Of a stretch of 64,000 nucleotides of DNA, positions 8,221 through 17,135 are shown piece by piece. Source of the stretch: Tautonia rosea (lineage in GTDB: Bacteria; Planctomycetota; Planctomycetia; Isosphaerales; Isosphaeraceae); assembly GCF_012958305.1 (NCBI RefSeq), contig NZ_JABBYO010000008.1:312001-376000 (forward strand), given 5' to 3'. The notes under the pieces were generated by a model. The model was not told the DNA's origin. It ran no database searches and worked only from the letters and a program-made list of their open reading frames with translations. The number at the start of each line of letters is the position of its first letter. Position 1 is the first letter of the stretch. Position numbers and translations under genes: made by a program.

Positions 8221-8344
8221 TCCCCCTCTCCCCGCCCGCGGGGGGAGGGCCGGGGTGAGGGGTCCCCGCGCTCAAGGCCCAGCCCTGTGCCCCGTCCGAG
8301 CCCCCCTCATCCGGCTGGGGTGGCCGGGGTCGTGACGACCCCGG
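8221..8344. repeat. Palindromic intergenic repeats (family C, copy 1, plus hairpin)
   Basis: The block 8221-8263 (CCCCTCTCCCCGCC..GGGGGAGGG..GGGGTGAGGGG) is the reverse complement, with few changes, of 51517-51562. A second perfect hairpin follows, with 9-base arms at 8324-8332 and 8336-8344 and a TGA loop. It lies between two plus-strand genes and may act as transcript end. Confidence 0.75.
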
Positions 8345-8458
8345 ACGGACCGATCCGATGCCCCCTCTCCAAGGCCCCTGGTTGCAAGCCCGACTCCACC
8401 GGGTATCATCCACCGGTTTCTTGAGCTCAGGACAGGTGGCGGAGGGCCTTTTGTACCG

Positions 8459-9028
8459 ATGATCATCGCCATCGAGAGCCGCCGCAAGAAGCTCGCAACC
8501 GTCGAGGCGCAATGGCCCGAGGCCGTCATCATCGACGTGACCTCCAAGGGACTCGAGCCCTGGGTCCGGTTCAGCCCCTTCTACCCGCATGGCGGCATCC
8601 CAATCCCGAATTCCGGGTCAGAGACGGCACAGTCGGTCGAGGGCTTGTGGCAAGGGTTGAAGGTCTTCGAGCGAGAGGACATCGACCCCGGCAAGTGGGC
8701 CATCACCCGCATGTCGGGAATCAAGCGCGGGGGTGCCAGGCGAGGAGCGGTCCTCGGCCACCGCTTCGGCATCGAAGGCAGCACGCTCCTCGACTACCAC
8801 GACGCTCGCCTGCGCATCTATCTCCCGGCCTACCGATGGGTTCTGGAGCACCGCCTGGCGGCCGAGGTCGAGCAGTTGAAACAACTCGCCGCCGATCGCC
8901 CCCTGGTGCTCCTCGACTACGAAACCAACACCGAGGTCGACGACCTCTCTCGCCCCCTCTCCCATGCGGCCTTGATCAAGGACCATCTCCACGGGTGCTG
9001 GCCCACCCCTCGGGCTGCGGAACCCTGA
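8459..9028 (+). CDS. DUF6939-like conserved hypothetical protein
   Basis: A 189-residue soluble protein beginning MIIAIESRRKKL and with EAVIIDVTSKG and WVRFSPFYPHGGIP. I associate this conserved N-terminal block with the DUF6939 family, which is often annotated near defence or mobile genes elsewhere. LRIYLPAYRWVLEH follows later, then a stretch about holding or length (LDYETNTEVDDL). No catalytic motif or membrane segment is seen. The start is clear from the conserved N-terminus. No neighbour suggests a role here. Function is unknown. Confidence 0.75.
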   Translation: MIIAIESRRKKLATVEAQWPEAVIIDVTSKGLEPWVRFSPFYPHGGIPIPNSGSETAQSVEGLWQGLKVFEREDIDPGKWAITRMSGIKRGGARRGAVLGHRFGIEGSTLLDYHDARLRIYLPAYRWVLEHRLAAEVEQLKQLAADRPLVLLDYETNTEVDDLSRPLSHAALIKDHLHGCWPTPRAAEP

Positions 9029-9059
9029 TCCCCGGTACTCCAGAGCCGACCAATCCCGA

Positions 9060-10616
9060 TCACCCCACCTCCCGCACCGCCCCCTCGCGCCTCAGGTCGG
9101 CCCGGCCCATCAGCGACCCGTCGGCCCCGGCCATCACCAGCTTCACGCCTCCGAAATACATGTCCGGGTGATCATACGCGCGCACCTCGAAGAACGGTTC
9201 CAGCAACGACGTGTCGAACCCCGGCTCGCTCCGGGCGATCGGCCGCCCACCCTCGGCCGCCGGCTCGACGTGCAACCGAGGAGCCGCCACCGCGTCCCCC
9301 GGGTCCAGCCCTTCAAACGCCAGCCATGCCCATGTCTGCGCAAGCGCCGTCGTGATCCGCGAGGCCCCCGGCGTCCCGAACGCCAGCCGCCTTCCGTCGT
9401 CGGCCAGGGCCACCGTCGGCGCCATGTTCGAGACGATCCGAGACCCCGGAGGCAATGCCAGAAATCCCCCCGGATTCAGCTCCGGCTCTCCCAACGCGTT
9501 ATTACAGGTGATCCCCGTCCCCGGAATGTTGATTCCCGCGTCGTAGCCGTTGCTCATCGCAATCGAGACGAGGCTGCCGTCCCCCGTCGCCACGCTCAGC
9601 TGCGTCGTGCCGGGGCTGGAAAGCCTCGGCAGCCACGGCAACAACCCCGTCTCCTCCAGCAGCGACCGCGCCATCGCCTCATCGAAATCTCCCGACTCCA
9701 TTACATCCGCGCGCAACTCCAGCAATGTCCGCTGCGCCCGGGCGATCACCAACGCCCGCTCGCCGTGTGTCGTCTCGCCCGGCCAGGCCCGATCAAGCCA
9801 GCCGATCAAGACCCCCAGCGCCGCCCCCCCAATACTCGGCGGCGGGTTCAACTCCAGGGTCCAGCCCCGCGACCGCAGCCTCAACGGCCGCCTCACCTCC
9901 GCCCGGTACGATTCCAGGTCCTTCCGCGAGATCAGGCCCCCGTGATCCCGCATCTCCTTCACGATCGCCTCGGCAATCTCCCCCTCGTAAACCGCCCTCG
10001 CCCCGTCTCGGGCGATCGCCTCCATCGTCCCTTCCATCCCCGGCAATCGGAACGGACTCCCCGGCGCCGCCGGATTCCGACCGTCCGGAAAATAGGTCCA
10101 CAGGCAATCGTCTTGTCTCACATACGACCCCGGCCCGACCCTCGCCAGGTAGTCGCTCATCGTCTTGCTCGCCGGCCATCCCGACCGTGCCAGCTCGATG
10201 CTCGGCGCCACCAGATCCGCCCACGGCAACCTCCCGTGCCGCTTCCAGAGCGTCTCCAGCATCGCCGGCACGCCCGGCACCGCCACCGTCCCCCGGCCGA
10301 TCTTGATCGCAATCCCGCTCCCGTACGGCAGCAGGTAATCGACCACGTCCAGCCCCTCGCCCGACCTGCTCATCGTCGGATCGAGCCCCGGCACCGTGTG
10401 CGCCCCGTCGATCAGCTCCGCGTCCTTCCCCTCCATCGCCACCATCGCGAACCCCGAGCCGCTGAGCGAACACATCAACGCCTCGGTCATCGTCGCCACC
10501 AACGCCGCCCCCACGGCAATATCGGCGGCATTCCCCCCCTCCTCGGCAATCCTCGCCCCCGCCTCCGCCGTCGTGGGAGAATCCGAGGCAATCACGGCTC
10601 GTGTCGGTCCAGGCAT
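9060..10616 (-). CDS. Gamma-glutamyltransferase family protein
   Basis: An N-terminal nucleophile hydrolase of the gamma-glutamyltranspeptidase family, 518 residues from the ATG at 10616 (a GTG at 10646 would add 10). Typical features are GGNAADIAVGAALV near the N-terminus, the processing and catalytic threonine in GTTQLSVATGDG at about residue 355, NGYDAGINIPGTGI, and NMAPTVAL. The last corresponds to the SSMSPT oxyanion region but has Asn for the second Ser. The family cleaves gamma-glutamyl bonds, for example of glutathione, after self-cleavage into two chains. No clear signal peptide is present, so a cytoplasmic place or a non-standard export is possible. Some family members hydrolyse other amides. 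Confidence 0.88.
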   Translation of the reverse strand: MPGPTRAVIASDSPTTAEAGARIAEEGGNAADIAVGAALVATMTEALMCSLSGSGFAMVAMEGKDAELIDGAHTVPGLDPTMSRSGEGLDVVDYLLPYGSGIAIKIGRGTVAVPGVPAMLETLWKRHGRLPWADLVAPSIELARSGWPASKTMSDYLARVGPGSYVRQDDCLWTYFPDGRNPAAPGSPFRLPGMEGTMEAIARDGARAVYEGEIAEAIVKEMRDHGGLISRKDLESYRAEVRRPLRLRSRGWTLELNPPPSIGGAALGVLIGWLDRAWPGETTHGERALVIARAQRTLLELRADVMESGDFDEAMARSLLEETGLLPWLPRLSSPGTTQLSVATGDGSLVSIAMSNGYDAGINIPGTGITCNNALGEPELNPGGFLALPPGSRIVSNMAPTVALADDGRRLAFGTPGASRITTALAQTWAWLAFEGLDPGDAVAAPRLHVEPAAEGGRPIARSEPGFDTSLLEPFFEVRAYDHPDMYFGGVKLVMAGADGSLMGRADLRREGAVREVG

Positions 10617-11029
10617 GAATCCAGGCTCGGGCCCTATTGTCAGCACACCATCGGCCGGCCCCCTCCCGTCCGGGCCGACCCGCCCTTGCCCTTCATTCTA
10701 TCCCAATCGCCACTCCCCGACCGCCCGCACATCGTGTTTGGCGTTCTAATTGCGCCGGGTCGCTCCGTTGGCTCTCCAACTCGGGCGGTGCAGTTGCAAG
10801 AAACCTCCTCGTGACCTCTCGTCGCTTCTCGACCTCAGTTGGCAGGCAATTGAGACCACCCCCGGAGGATGCTCAGCTCTCATTGCCGATGAACGGGTCA
10901 TCGCACCTGAGGCAACGGCGGAAGTCGAGCGTCATCCCGTCGTAGATCCGGCGAGGTTGATCGGGGCAGATTGGTTATGATAGCTCTTGATCCTTCCCAG
11001 AGCGTCCTGACTTGCGGAGCAACCTACCC
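10617..11029. other. Intergenic, nothing recognised
   Basis: The short frame at 10750-10980 has no ribosome site or family resemblance. The region should hold the promoters of the divergent gamma-glutamyltransferase and antitoxin genes, but no clear promoter elements are visible. Confidence 0.4.
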
Positions 11030-11263
11030 ATGGCGACGAAGATGCAAGAGCTGGGCATCGACCGCCTCAGCGCGGATGAGCGACTGGACCTCATGCTTGA
11101 ACTCTGGGACAGCCTCGCCTCCGAGCCTGGCCGGACGCATCTGACGCCCGCCCAGCAACGCGAACTGCAACGCCGCCTCGCCGATCACGACGCCAACCCC
11201 GACGATGTCATCTCCTGGGAAGAGATCAAGGCCCAGGCCCTGGCGCGGTTCTCTGCCCGATGA
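11030..11263 (+). CDS. Antitoxin of ParE-type module (PF09720-like)
   Basis: A 77-residue acidic helical protein with ERLDLMLELWDSLASEP, PAQQRELQRRLADHDANPDD and a C-terminal SWEEIKAQ. This is the pattern of the putative addiction-module component family (PF09720/TIGR02574). It should bind and neutralise the toxin encoded by the next gene and repress the operon. The start ATG at 11030 fits the family's N-terminus. Its stop overlaps the toxin start by 4 bases (ATGA), which couples their translation. Confidence 0.85.
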   Translation: MATKMQELGIDRLSADERLDLMLELWDSLASEPGRTHLTPAQQRELQRRLADHDANPDDVISWEEIKAQALARFSAR

Positions 11264-11556
11264 ACCGCCCCGTCCTTTTCCGCCGCCCCGCTCGCATTGA
11301 GTTCGACGAGGCCGCCCACTGGTACGACGCCCGTCGCCCCGGCCTGGGAGCGCGATTCACGGCCGCCGTCCAGGACGTGCTCGATTCCGCCTCTGAAAAT
11401 CCGGACCGACATCCCCGCGTCTTCGACGAGGTGCACGAGGCCCTCGTTCATGGATTCCCTTACTGCGTCTATTACCGCAACGAGGCCGATTTGGTCCTCG
11501 TGCTCGCAGTCTTCCACACCGCCCGCGATCCTTTCGTCTGGCAATCCCGCCTGTGA
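11260..11556 (+). CDS. RelE/ParE-family toxin
   Basis: A 98-residue basic toxin-type protein with RRPARIEFDEAAHWYDARRPGLGARF at the start and HGFPYCVYYRNEADLVLVLAVFHTARDP at the end. This is the ParE/RelE fold with its typical final strand. It starts inside the antitoxin stop. ParE members poison gyrase and RelE members cut mRNA on the ribosome; sequence alone does not decide, although the Y..R..P..G pattern is more ParE-like. A hairpin begins 7 bases after the stop and probably ends the operon. Confidence 0.87.
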   Translation: MNRPVLFRRPARIEFDEAAHWYDARRPGLGARFTAAVQDVLDSASENPDRHPRVFDEVHEALVHGFPYCVYYRNEADLVLVLAVFHTARDPFVWQSRL

Positions 11557-11921
11557 GCCTCATCGGGGCCGCGGTGCAGACCTTCGCATTGAACCCTGGC
11601 CGGAGGTTCGCACCGCGGCCCCGACGAATCTTGGTGGGGTGTCGCTGAGTCGAACCGTGATTTATTCAGGAGGAGGCGTTGGGATTGAACGCACAAGGCG
11701 TTGGCTCACGCCCTGCCCATTCCTCCGGGGCCGCACCTCGGTAGCCCCTCGATCACCTCGCGCCCCAGGCTCGGCACCTCAGGCGGTCTCCGACGCACCC
11801 GACGTGCCTGCCCACGACCCCTTGGGCCTGCTCCCAGCCCCAAATCCCCGCGCATGGCCGCGCCGACGTGGCCATGCCACCCGGCACTCCCAAGACCCGT
11901 CCTCCCCGCAATAATGCCGTC
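11557..11921. other. Intergenic, hairpin only
   Basis: Apart from the inverted repeat at 11563-11624 no gene or RNA was recognised. The stretch separates the toxin gene from the convergent zinc-ribbon gene. Confidence 0.4.
11563..11624. terminator. Inverted repeat after toxin gene
   Basis: The 15-base arms TCGGGGCCGCGGTGC (11563-11577) and its perfect complement (11610-11624) are separated by 32 bases. The position just past the toxin stop suggests transcript termination, but no T-run follows. It may instead be one of the window's palindromic repeats. Confidence 0.5.
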
Positions 11922-12203
11922 TCAGTCGTCCGAGCCCGCCCAGCGTTCCATCTGCTCTCGGATCCGGCGCTGCTCGGCGGTTTCCGGTGGTTCCACCGCC
12001 GCGGAGCCCGAGCCCGAATCCGATTCCGGTCGAGGCGATCGGCTTCGCCGTTTCGGCGGGTCCTCGACCAGGCCATACGCCCCGGCCGGTTCGACGAAGA
12101 AGGGGAGCTTGCACTTCGGGCAGGTCATCGTCGAGCCCATCTCGGCCTCGTCCACCTGCAACGCCGCGCCGCACTCTGAGCATTCCACATCCACGATGGC
12201 CAT
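11922..12203 (-). CDS. Small zinc-ribbon protein
   Basis: A 93-residue protein with two CxxC pairs in its first half (VECSECGAALQV and MTCPKCKLPFFV), which form a zinc ribbon. The acidic, Ser/Pro-rich tail ends in QRRIREQMERWAG, a likely helix. Such short zinc ribbons are common in planctomycetes, often as N-terminal parts of larger proteins (compare 28242-29300 here). The start at 12203 has GAGGGG about 8 bases upstream. A binding or adaptor role is likely; the partner is unknown. Confidence 0.78.
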   Translation of the reverse strand: MAIVDVECSECGAALQVDEAEMGSTMTCPKCKLPFFVEPAGAYGLVEDPPKRRSRSPRPESDSGSGSAAVEPPETAEQRRIREQMERWAGSDD

Positions 12204-12701
12204 GAGCAGCCCCTCTCGATCGTTCGTATCCCGAGACGGTGCGTCCCCCCGTCCGATCCAGAAGGCACCACGCCTCGGAACACCTCGGGCGATCGGCAGG
12301 CCGCCGTCCTCCCCCTGACGATCTGCGACAACCCCCCCCCTGTCAACAGGTCAGATTCCGATTTATCAAAGGAATCACCGCGACCGCTTCCGCCCCTGGT
12401 CTCCCACGCGCTCACCGGCCGCCGCTCCCCTTCGGCCGGGTGGCACTCGACTCCGGACACCGTTGAGGGCGCCGATCACGTTCCTGCCAGTCTCATGGCT
12501 CCGAGTGTCCCACAGAAACCCCCCGGATCACTCGATCGTTCTAAAAAAAACGCAATTAAGCCTCCCTCGATTCCTGATGTTATCCAATGAGTCGCGCGGT
12601 CCTCGTCCTGATGACTCCGACCCCGGGAACCGCTCGCCCGATCAATCTGAATGGCGCACCCGTGTCTCTCTCCCTCATCCTCATCAAGAAAGCAATCACC
12701 C
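12204..12701. other. Intergenic region between divergent genes
   Basis: No gene is seen. An A+T-rich patch at about 12540-12590, including an A8 run, stands out against the G+C-rich surroundings and may carry the promoter of the gene at 12702. Confidence 0.4.
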
Positions 12702-13865
12702 ATGTCCCGCACCACCGTGAAGCAAACCATCGCCAACCGCTTGAACGCCCTCCTGTCCACCGGCCCGAAGACGATCGAGGGCAAGGCCCGATCGAGCCAG
12801 AACGCCCGAACCCACGGCCTCTCGAAACTCGGCACCCGACTCTCCGCCGACATGGCCGAGGCGATTGAAACGCGCAAGGCCCAGTGGCGCAACGATTACC
12901 GGCCCGAAGGGGCGGCGCAGGAATGGTTCTTCGAGCGCCTCGTGGCCGAATCCGTCCGCCTCGATTGCTGCGACGCCCGCATCGTCGCCGCCCGCGCCGA
13001 GCACGCCGCCCGCGCCTCCGAAAGCTGGGACGACGACCGCGCCGCCGCGATCGCCTCCCTCGGCGCCCGACTCGCCCATCAACCCGAGCGCATTCAATCG
13101 CAACTGCTCCAGAGCAAGCACGGCGTCCTCTGGCTCCTGGAGCGCTGGGATGAGGTCCGTGACTCCCTGACGCGTCACGAAGGCTGGACCTTCGAAACCT
13201 GGAACCTCGCCCTCGACCTCCTCGGCGTTCCCACCTTCGCCCGAGACGGCTCCGGCCCCTGGGACCTCGACCCCGAGGACAAAACCGAGGCCCCCGGCCT
13301 CGACCTCGTCGCCCAGGCCACCGCTGCATTACGTGACCGACTCGACGCCTATCTCCATGCCCGCGACGAGCGTGCCCAGGCCGACGCCGCCCTCGGCCTC
13401 GATGCCGACGAGCCCCCCTCCATCCGTCTCCTCGAACGCTACGCGGCCGACGCGCGTCGCCAGTTCTCAAGAAATCTTAACGAGTTGCGCCGCTTGCAAT
13501 CCCTCGCTTCCCGACCCGCCCCCGCCAGCGCGCCCCCGCCTCCCGGCCCCCGACCGTCCCGCTGCACCTCTGCTCCCCCCATCGACCCCGACCCCCGATC
13601 TGCTCCCGATCGCCCCCCCGCGCCAATCGAAGCCATTGCCGATTCCTCCCCTTTGCGAAACGAAGCCAAGCCCCATGGCTCGTCCGATCGAACGGACGCC
13701 AACGCCGGATTCTCCCCCTTGCGAAACGAACCCGTTGTCACCGGCCAGCGTGCCGCAACCCTCCTCGGACGCCCCTCGATCTCCCGCACCACCCTGTCGG
13801 CCTCCTCTCCTCGGGAGAACCGACGCGCCCGACGCGCCCGGGCCGCCGCCGCCCGACGCTCCTGA
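12702..13865 (+). CDS. Conserved hypothetical protein with TGPKTxEGKARSSQNARTHGL motif
   Basis: A 387-residue protein. Residues 10-45 contain ANRLNALLSTGPKT and SSQNARTHGLS, a motif that recurs in many uncharacterised proteins of planctomycetes and proteobacteria. The middle (60-270) is helical, Arg/Ala/Glu-rich and holds no catalytic signature. The last 120 residues are Pro/Ser/Arg-rich low complexity and include two direct repeats, SPLRNEAKP and SPLRNEP, encoded by GCGAAACGAA units. The same unit occurs outside genes at 59.5-59.8 kb. The start ATG at 12702 is taken from the family pattern; the frame from 12651 has no support. Function is unknown. Confidence 0.7.
   Translation: MSRTTVKQTIANRLNALLSTGPKTIEGKARSSQNARTHGLSKLGTRLSADMAEAIETRKAQWRNDYRPEGAAQEWFFERLVAESVRLDCCDARIVAARAEHAARASESWDDDRAAAIASLGARLAHQPERIQSQLLQSKHGVLWLLERWDEVRDSLTRHEGWTFETWNLALDLLGVPTFARDGSGPWDLDPEDKTEAPGLDLVAQATAALRDRLDAYLHARDERAQADAALGLDADEPPSIRLLERYAADARRQFSRNLNELRRLQSLASRPAPASAPPPPGPRPSRCTSAPPIDPDPRSAPDRPPAPIEAIADSSPLRNEAKPHGSSDRTDANAGFSPLRNEPVVTGQRAATLLGRPSISRTTLSASSPRENRRARRARAAAARRS
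13638..13734 (+). repeat. Two direct repeats inside a coding tail (GCGAAACGAA units)
   Basis: The segments 13638-13667 and 13705-13734 match at most positions. Each contains TTGCGAAACGAA followed by GCC or CCC. They encode the SPLRNE peptide repeats of the gene at 12702. Reverse-complement forms of the unit lie at 59490-59826. Confidence 0.75.
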
Positions 13866-14158
13866 CGCTCCGTCAATCGGTCCCTCGTCTCGCGTTATCC
13901 ATCAACGTTCACGGCGTCGCGTGGCACCAGTTCCGGCCTCGGAACCCGTCGTCAGTGCCGCCCCAACGTCCATCCCCATCCTCATGACCGGCACTCAGCT
14001 CGACCCGCGCCGCCCCGAGTCTTCGTTGTCTCCCCGTCATCCTTCTCCGACACCAGCGGGATTCATCGTACGATTCTTGCAATCACATTCATGACTGGGT
14101 AAAGCTCTGAACGGGTCCGCTCTCCGATCGATCACGGCGCAATCCGGGAGGGTCTGCA

Positions 14159-14920
14159 ATGGTCACGGACAATGAATATGACGATCTGGAAAACCCCTAC
14201 CGCGCTCCGGTGGGGCGGCACGACCAGATCCGAACCAAACACGAGATCCCGGGCCTTGGGCCAGACCCGAATCCGTGGAAAACCATCTGGAGACGCCCTC
14301 GGGCGACGATTCGCTACCTCGTCGCGACCGACCCGACACGCAGTGTCATGCTCCTGGCGGCGCTCAGCGGCATCAACAGCTCACTGAGCCGGGCCGTCGA
14401 ACGCAACGCCGGAGACGTCTTGCCGCTCATCGCCATCCTCGGTCTGGCGGTGGTCCTTGGGCCGATCGGCGGCATCATCTGGCTCTACCTCGGCAGCGCC
14501 TTGCTCCGATGGGTCTCCGGCTGGTTCGGTGGTCGGGGCGAGAGCGAGCACATCCGCACGGCCATGGCCTGGTCGCTCGTGCCGGTCCTCACGACCATGG
14601 TCTTCTGGATCCCCCAACTGATCCTCTTCCGCGAGGAGATGTTCCAGTCCGAGATGCCCCGAGTCGAATCCGACCCCGCCCTGCTCAATACGATGGTCGC
14701 TCTCGGCGGTCTCGAAGCCCTTGCCATCCTCATCCTGGGCATCTGGACCTTCGTCCTCTTCCTGCACGGGCTCGGCGAGGTCCAGGGTTACTCGGCCTGG
14801 AAAGCGCTCGGCGTCACGATCGTCGCGGCGATCATGCTCATCCTCATCCTCCTGGTCGTCGTCTTCGGCATCGTCTTGCTGGTCGGTGGGCTAGTTGCCG
14901 GCTTCGGAGGAATGGGCTAA
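14159..14920 (+). CDS. Yip1-family membrane protein
   Basis: A 253-residue integral membrane protein. About 75 N-terminal cytoplasmic residues (NPWKTIWRRPRATIRYLVATDP) are followed by five hydrophobic segments, near residues 95-120, 135-150, 160-172, 180-205 and 215-245. The W-x-x-I-W-x-x-P-R-x-T-I-R lead and the helix order fit the YIP1 domain family, whose bacterial role is not settled. The start ATG at 14159 follows GGGAGGG. It has no operon partner: the next gene is convergent. Confidence is good for the family and low for any function. Confidence 0.8.
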   Translation: MVTDNEYDDLENPYRAPVGRHDQIRTKHEIPGLGPDPNPWKTIWRRPRATIRYLVATDPTRSVMLLAALSGINSSLSRAVERNAGDVLPLIAILGLAVVLGPIGGIIWLYLGSALLRWVSGWFGGRGESEHIRTAMAWSLVPVLTTMVFWIPQLILFREEMFQSEMPRVESDPALLNTMVALGGLEALAILILGIWTFVLFLHGLGEVQGYSAWKALGVTIVAAIMLILILLVVVFGIVLLVGGLVAGFGGMG

Positions 14921-15068
14921 TAATCGTTTATCAACAAAATCTCGATTCAAAAAACGAATCCTTGTTCATGTGCCTTGATTGGCTTTCCTGAAGCAAAGAT
15001 CCCCGGGTCGGGGGCGGGAGTCGATCCTGCCGCCACCGGCCCGGCTCCCGGCCGTTGGACAAGGGATA

Positions 15069-16379
15069 TTAGGAGGAGCGGCCAGGGCCATCGCCCTCGT
15101 TCGCCTCGTTCGCCTCGGCCGGAGGTTGCGGTCGGCGCGGGACGGCGGCGGGCTGGGCCTCGGCCTCCCCCTCGGCGCCGAGGTTGGTTACGCGGACGTT
15201 GGTGTAGACGACCGGGTCGAGGTTGTAGCGGGGTTCCCACTCATCGGCCCGGACCTTGACGGTGCTGTCAAGGAACTCGATCAAGGGCGTGGTGGCTTCG
15301 GGGGCAAAGCGGAGGAGGTTCGTGGCGGGCAATCGGGTTTCGGTCAGGGCCACTCGGCTGAGGCGCTGGCGTTCGACGGTCGGACGCAGGGCATCGACCA
15401 GGGCGGAGCGCTCGGCATCGCCGGCCCCGGCCTGCAGCAAGATCGGCAATCGGGGGGCAAGCGCAGTGACCGCCGGTTCAATCGGACGATCGTTGAGGGT
15501 CGGGCGGGGGGAGATCAGGACCATCGCCGCCAGGTCGCTCGTGCGCCCTTCGATCGAGACCGCCCCTCCTGGAGCCGAAGCCCAATGAGCCGCCAGATTG
15601 GCCCCGTCTCCCAACGCGACCACGGCGAACTTCGCCAGGTTCAGCTCGCGCCGGTTGTGCCGATCGAGCAGGAACCGGTAGGACGCCTGCAGGTCTCCGA
15701 TCCACCGCAGCAAGGGGTTGCCGACGGTCCCTCGCGACCGCGACGGGCTTTGCCCATGCCCGCGCAGGTCGACGGCAAGCACGGCATACTCCAGTTCCTG
15801 CAGATGGGTGGCGATCCCCTGACCCTCCAGGTCGGCCACCGCGGCGTCGAAGTCCTGACTCGATCGCCCGGGTCCGAGGTCGTGCACGAGCAAGACGACC
15901 GGCGCCGCCGCGCCGAGCTGCGACGGATAGTACCGCACGGCCAGCGGAGCCCCGTCGAAGCTGGCGATCGTCAGCTCGTAGCGAAAGGGCCACTGGGGGA
16001 CGATCGGCATGTTCGGGTCGGCCGGCCTTCCTGCGGGCGGTCGGGCCGCGTCGGCCGGCATGGCCGCCGGGCCGAGCGGGTCGGCCGCCGGACCCTCGGC
16101 AATCTCCCCCGGAGGATTCTCGGGAGGCAATCGCAGCCCTCCCGGCGGTGCCTCCTCATCGGTGTTGACCTGGGGATCGCCCTGCTGCGCTCCCTTGAGC
16201 TGTGGAACCTCCCGGGGACGCGCGGCGGGAGGAGCCTCCTGCGCTTGCGCTTGCCCTTGCCCTTGGTTCGGGTTCGGGTTCTGCGCCGACACGACGCCCG
16301 CGAGGGTCAGAGGCGCGACGCCGAGCAGTATGGCAAGGCGAGCCATCCGTTCGATCGGGTGTCGTCGATCGAGTCTCAT
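15069..16379 (-). CDS. Exported alpha/beta hydrolase-fold protein lacking the nucleophile
   Basis: A 436-residue protein with a signal peptide (ARLAILLGVAPLTLAGVVSAQ) and a Gln/Pro-rich linker, then an alpha/beta hydrolase-like domain from about residue 125. Visible parts are VVLLVHDLGPGRSSQDF (the HG-loop region), YAVLAVDLRGHGQS (strand and GHG turn), and FAVVALGDGANLAAHW at the nucleophile elbow. In the elbow, Gly stands where GxSxG places the catalytic Ser, so hydrolase activity is doubtful and a binding role is more likely. The start at 16379 has GGAGAGG upstream; the frame from 16589 destroys the signal peptide. The next gene on this strand is 216 bases upstream. Confidence 0.8.
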   Translation of the reverse strand: MRLDRRHPIERMARLAILLGVAPLTLAGVVSAQNPNPNQGQGQAQAQEAPPAARPREVPQLKGAQQGDPQVNTDEEAPPGGLRLPPENPPGEIAEGPAADPLGPAAMPADAARPPAGRPADPNMPIVPQWPFRYELTIASFDGAPLAVRYYPSQLGAAAPVVLLVHDLGPGRSSQDFDAAVADLEGQGIATHLQELEYAVLAVDLRGHGQSPSRSRGTVGNPLLRWIGDLQASYRFLLDRHNRRELNLAKFAVVALGDGANLAAHWASAPGGAVSIEGRTSDLAAMVLISPRPTLNDRPIEPAVTALAPRLPILLQAGAGDAERSALVDALRPTVERQRLSRVALTETRLPATNLLRFAPEATTPLIEFLDSTVKVRADEWEPRYNLDPVVYTNVRVTNLGAEGEAEAQPAAVPRRPQPPAEANEANEGDGPGRSS

Positions 16380-16595
16380 CGCGTGGTCCTCTCCTCTGGT
16401 GTCGGGGCCTTGGCGGCGGGGCATCACCTCAAGGAATTCTATCGTATCGTTGATCGGCAGGCGCGATCCAGGCAAGAGCCCCGGCCGATCGTCCCCCTCG
16501 GACCAAGGAGACACCATGAGAACGGCCCGGCCGATCGGGTCGAGCAGACCACCGGCCGGGCCGTTCCAGTGTCCAACGCGTGTCACCACCGACGA

Positions 16596-16967
16596 TCAGG
16601 GGCGGTGGGCATCATGACAGGCCTTGCAGTTGGCCGCACTCTTGAGCATGGCCGGGGCGTCATCCGCCCCCTTCACCGCGGCCTCGGCGGCGTTGACGAG
16701 GGCCTCGGTCTTGGCCTTCCAGCTCTCCAGGTCACCCTCGGGCGGTTCGTTCTCAGCCAAACCCTTGAACAGCACGAGCAGCCGATCCTTCTCCTCGGCC
16801 GACGCCTCGCCACTGGCCACCTTCTTGTTCAAGCCTCCCTTCATGGCCTCCTTCATCACCTCGGAGATGGAGATCGGCGCATCTTCAGCGGCGAACCGGG
16901 CCGCTCCGGTCAGGAAGGCGGTTGTGAACAGGAAGGCGCTGGCCAGCATGATCCATTTCTTCGTCAT
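16596..16967 (-). CDS. Small exported c-type cytochrome
   Basis: A 123-residue protein with a signal peptide (MTKKWIMLASAFLFTTAFLTG). It has a helical body and a single heme-binding site at the very end, CKACHDAHRP. A C-terminal CxxCH after a helical bundle is the layout of class II cytochromes (cytochrome c' and c556 type). It would sit in the periplasm as an electron carrier or gas-binding protein. The ATG at 16967 gives the signal peptide; the frame from 16997 adds ten residues without support. Close to the exported proteins on either side on the same strand, but gaps are large enough for separate promoters. Confidence 0.82.
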   Translation of the reverse strand: MTKKWIMLASAFLFTTAFLTGAARFAAEDAPISISEVMKEAMKGGLNKKVASGEASAEEKDRLLVLFKGLAENEPPEGDLESWKAKTEALVNAAEAAVKGADDAPAMLKSAANCKACHDAHRP

Positions 16968-17135
16968 GGAAATCGGACTCCCGAGTCTTGGAACCAAAAG
17001 ACCGAGACACCGCGGTCTCGCGATCCGGGCCCGCGTGGCAAGACGTCGCCCGGCGGGGCATACGATAATCCGATGATTCGGACCATGCCATCGGGCACCG
17101 CCACCATTTTGAGCCAGGTCACGTCGGCCTTGAGG

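Noticed and set aside
10750-10980. A possible small gene before the first antitoxin
   Set aside because: No ribosome site, no family resemblance and mixed composition.
15000-15065. A tRNA-like string (GGCGGGAGTCGATCCTGCC) near the end of the hydrolase gene
   Set aside because: The T-arm has a mismatch, the loop lacks GTTCGA, and no matching acceptor or anticodon stem could be built on either strand. At best a decayed remnant.
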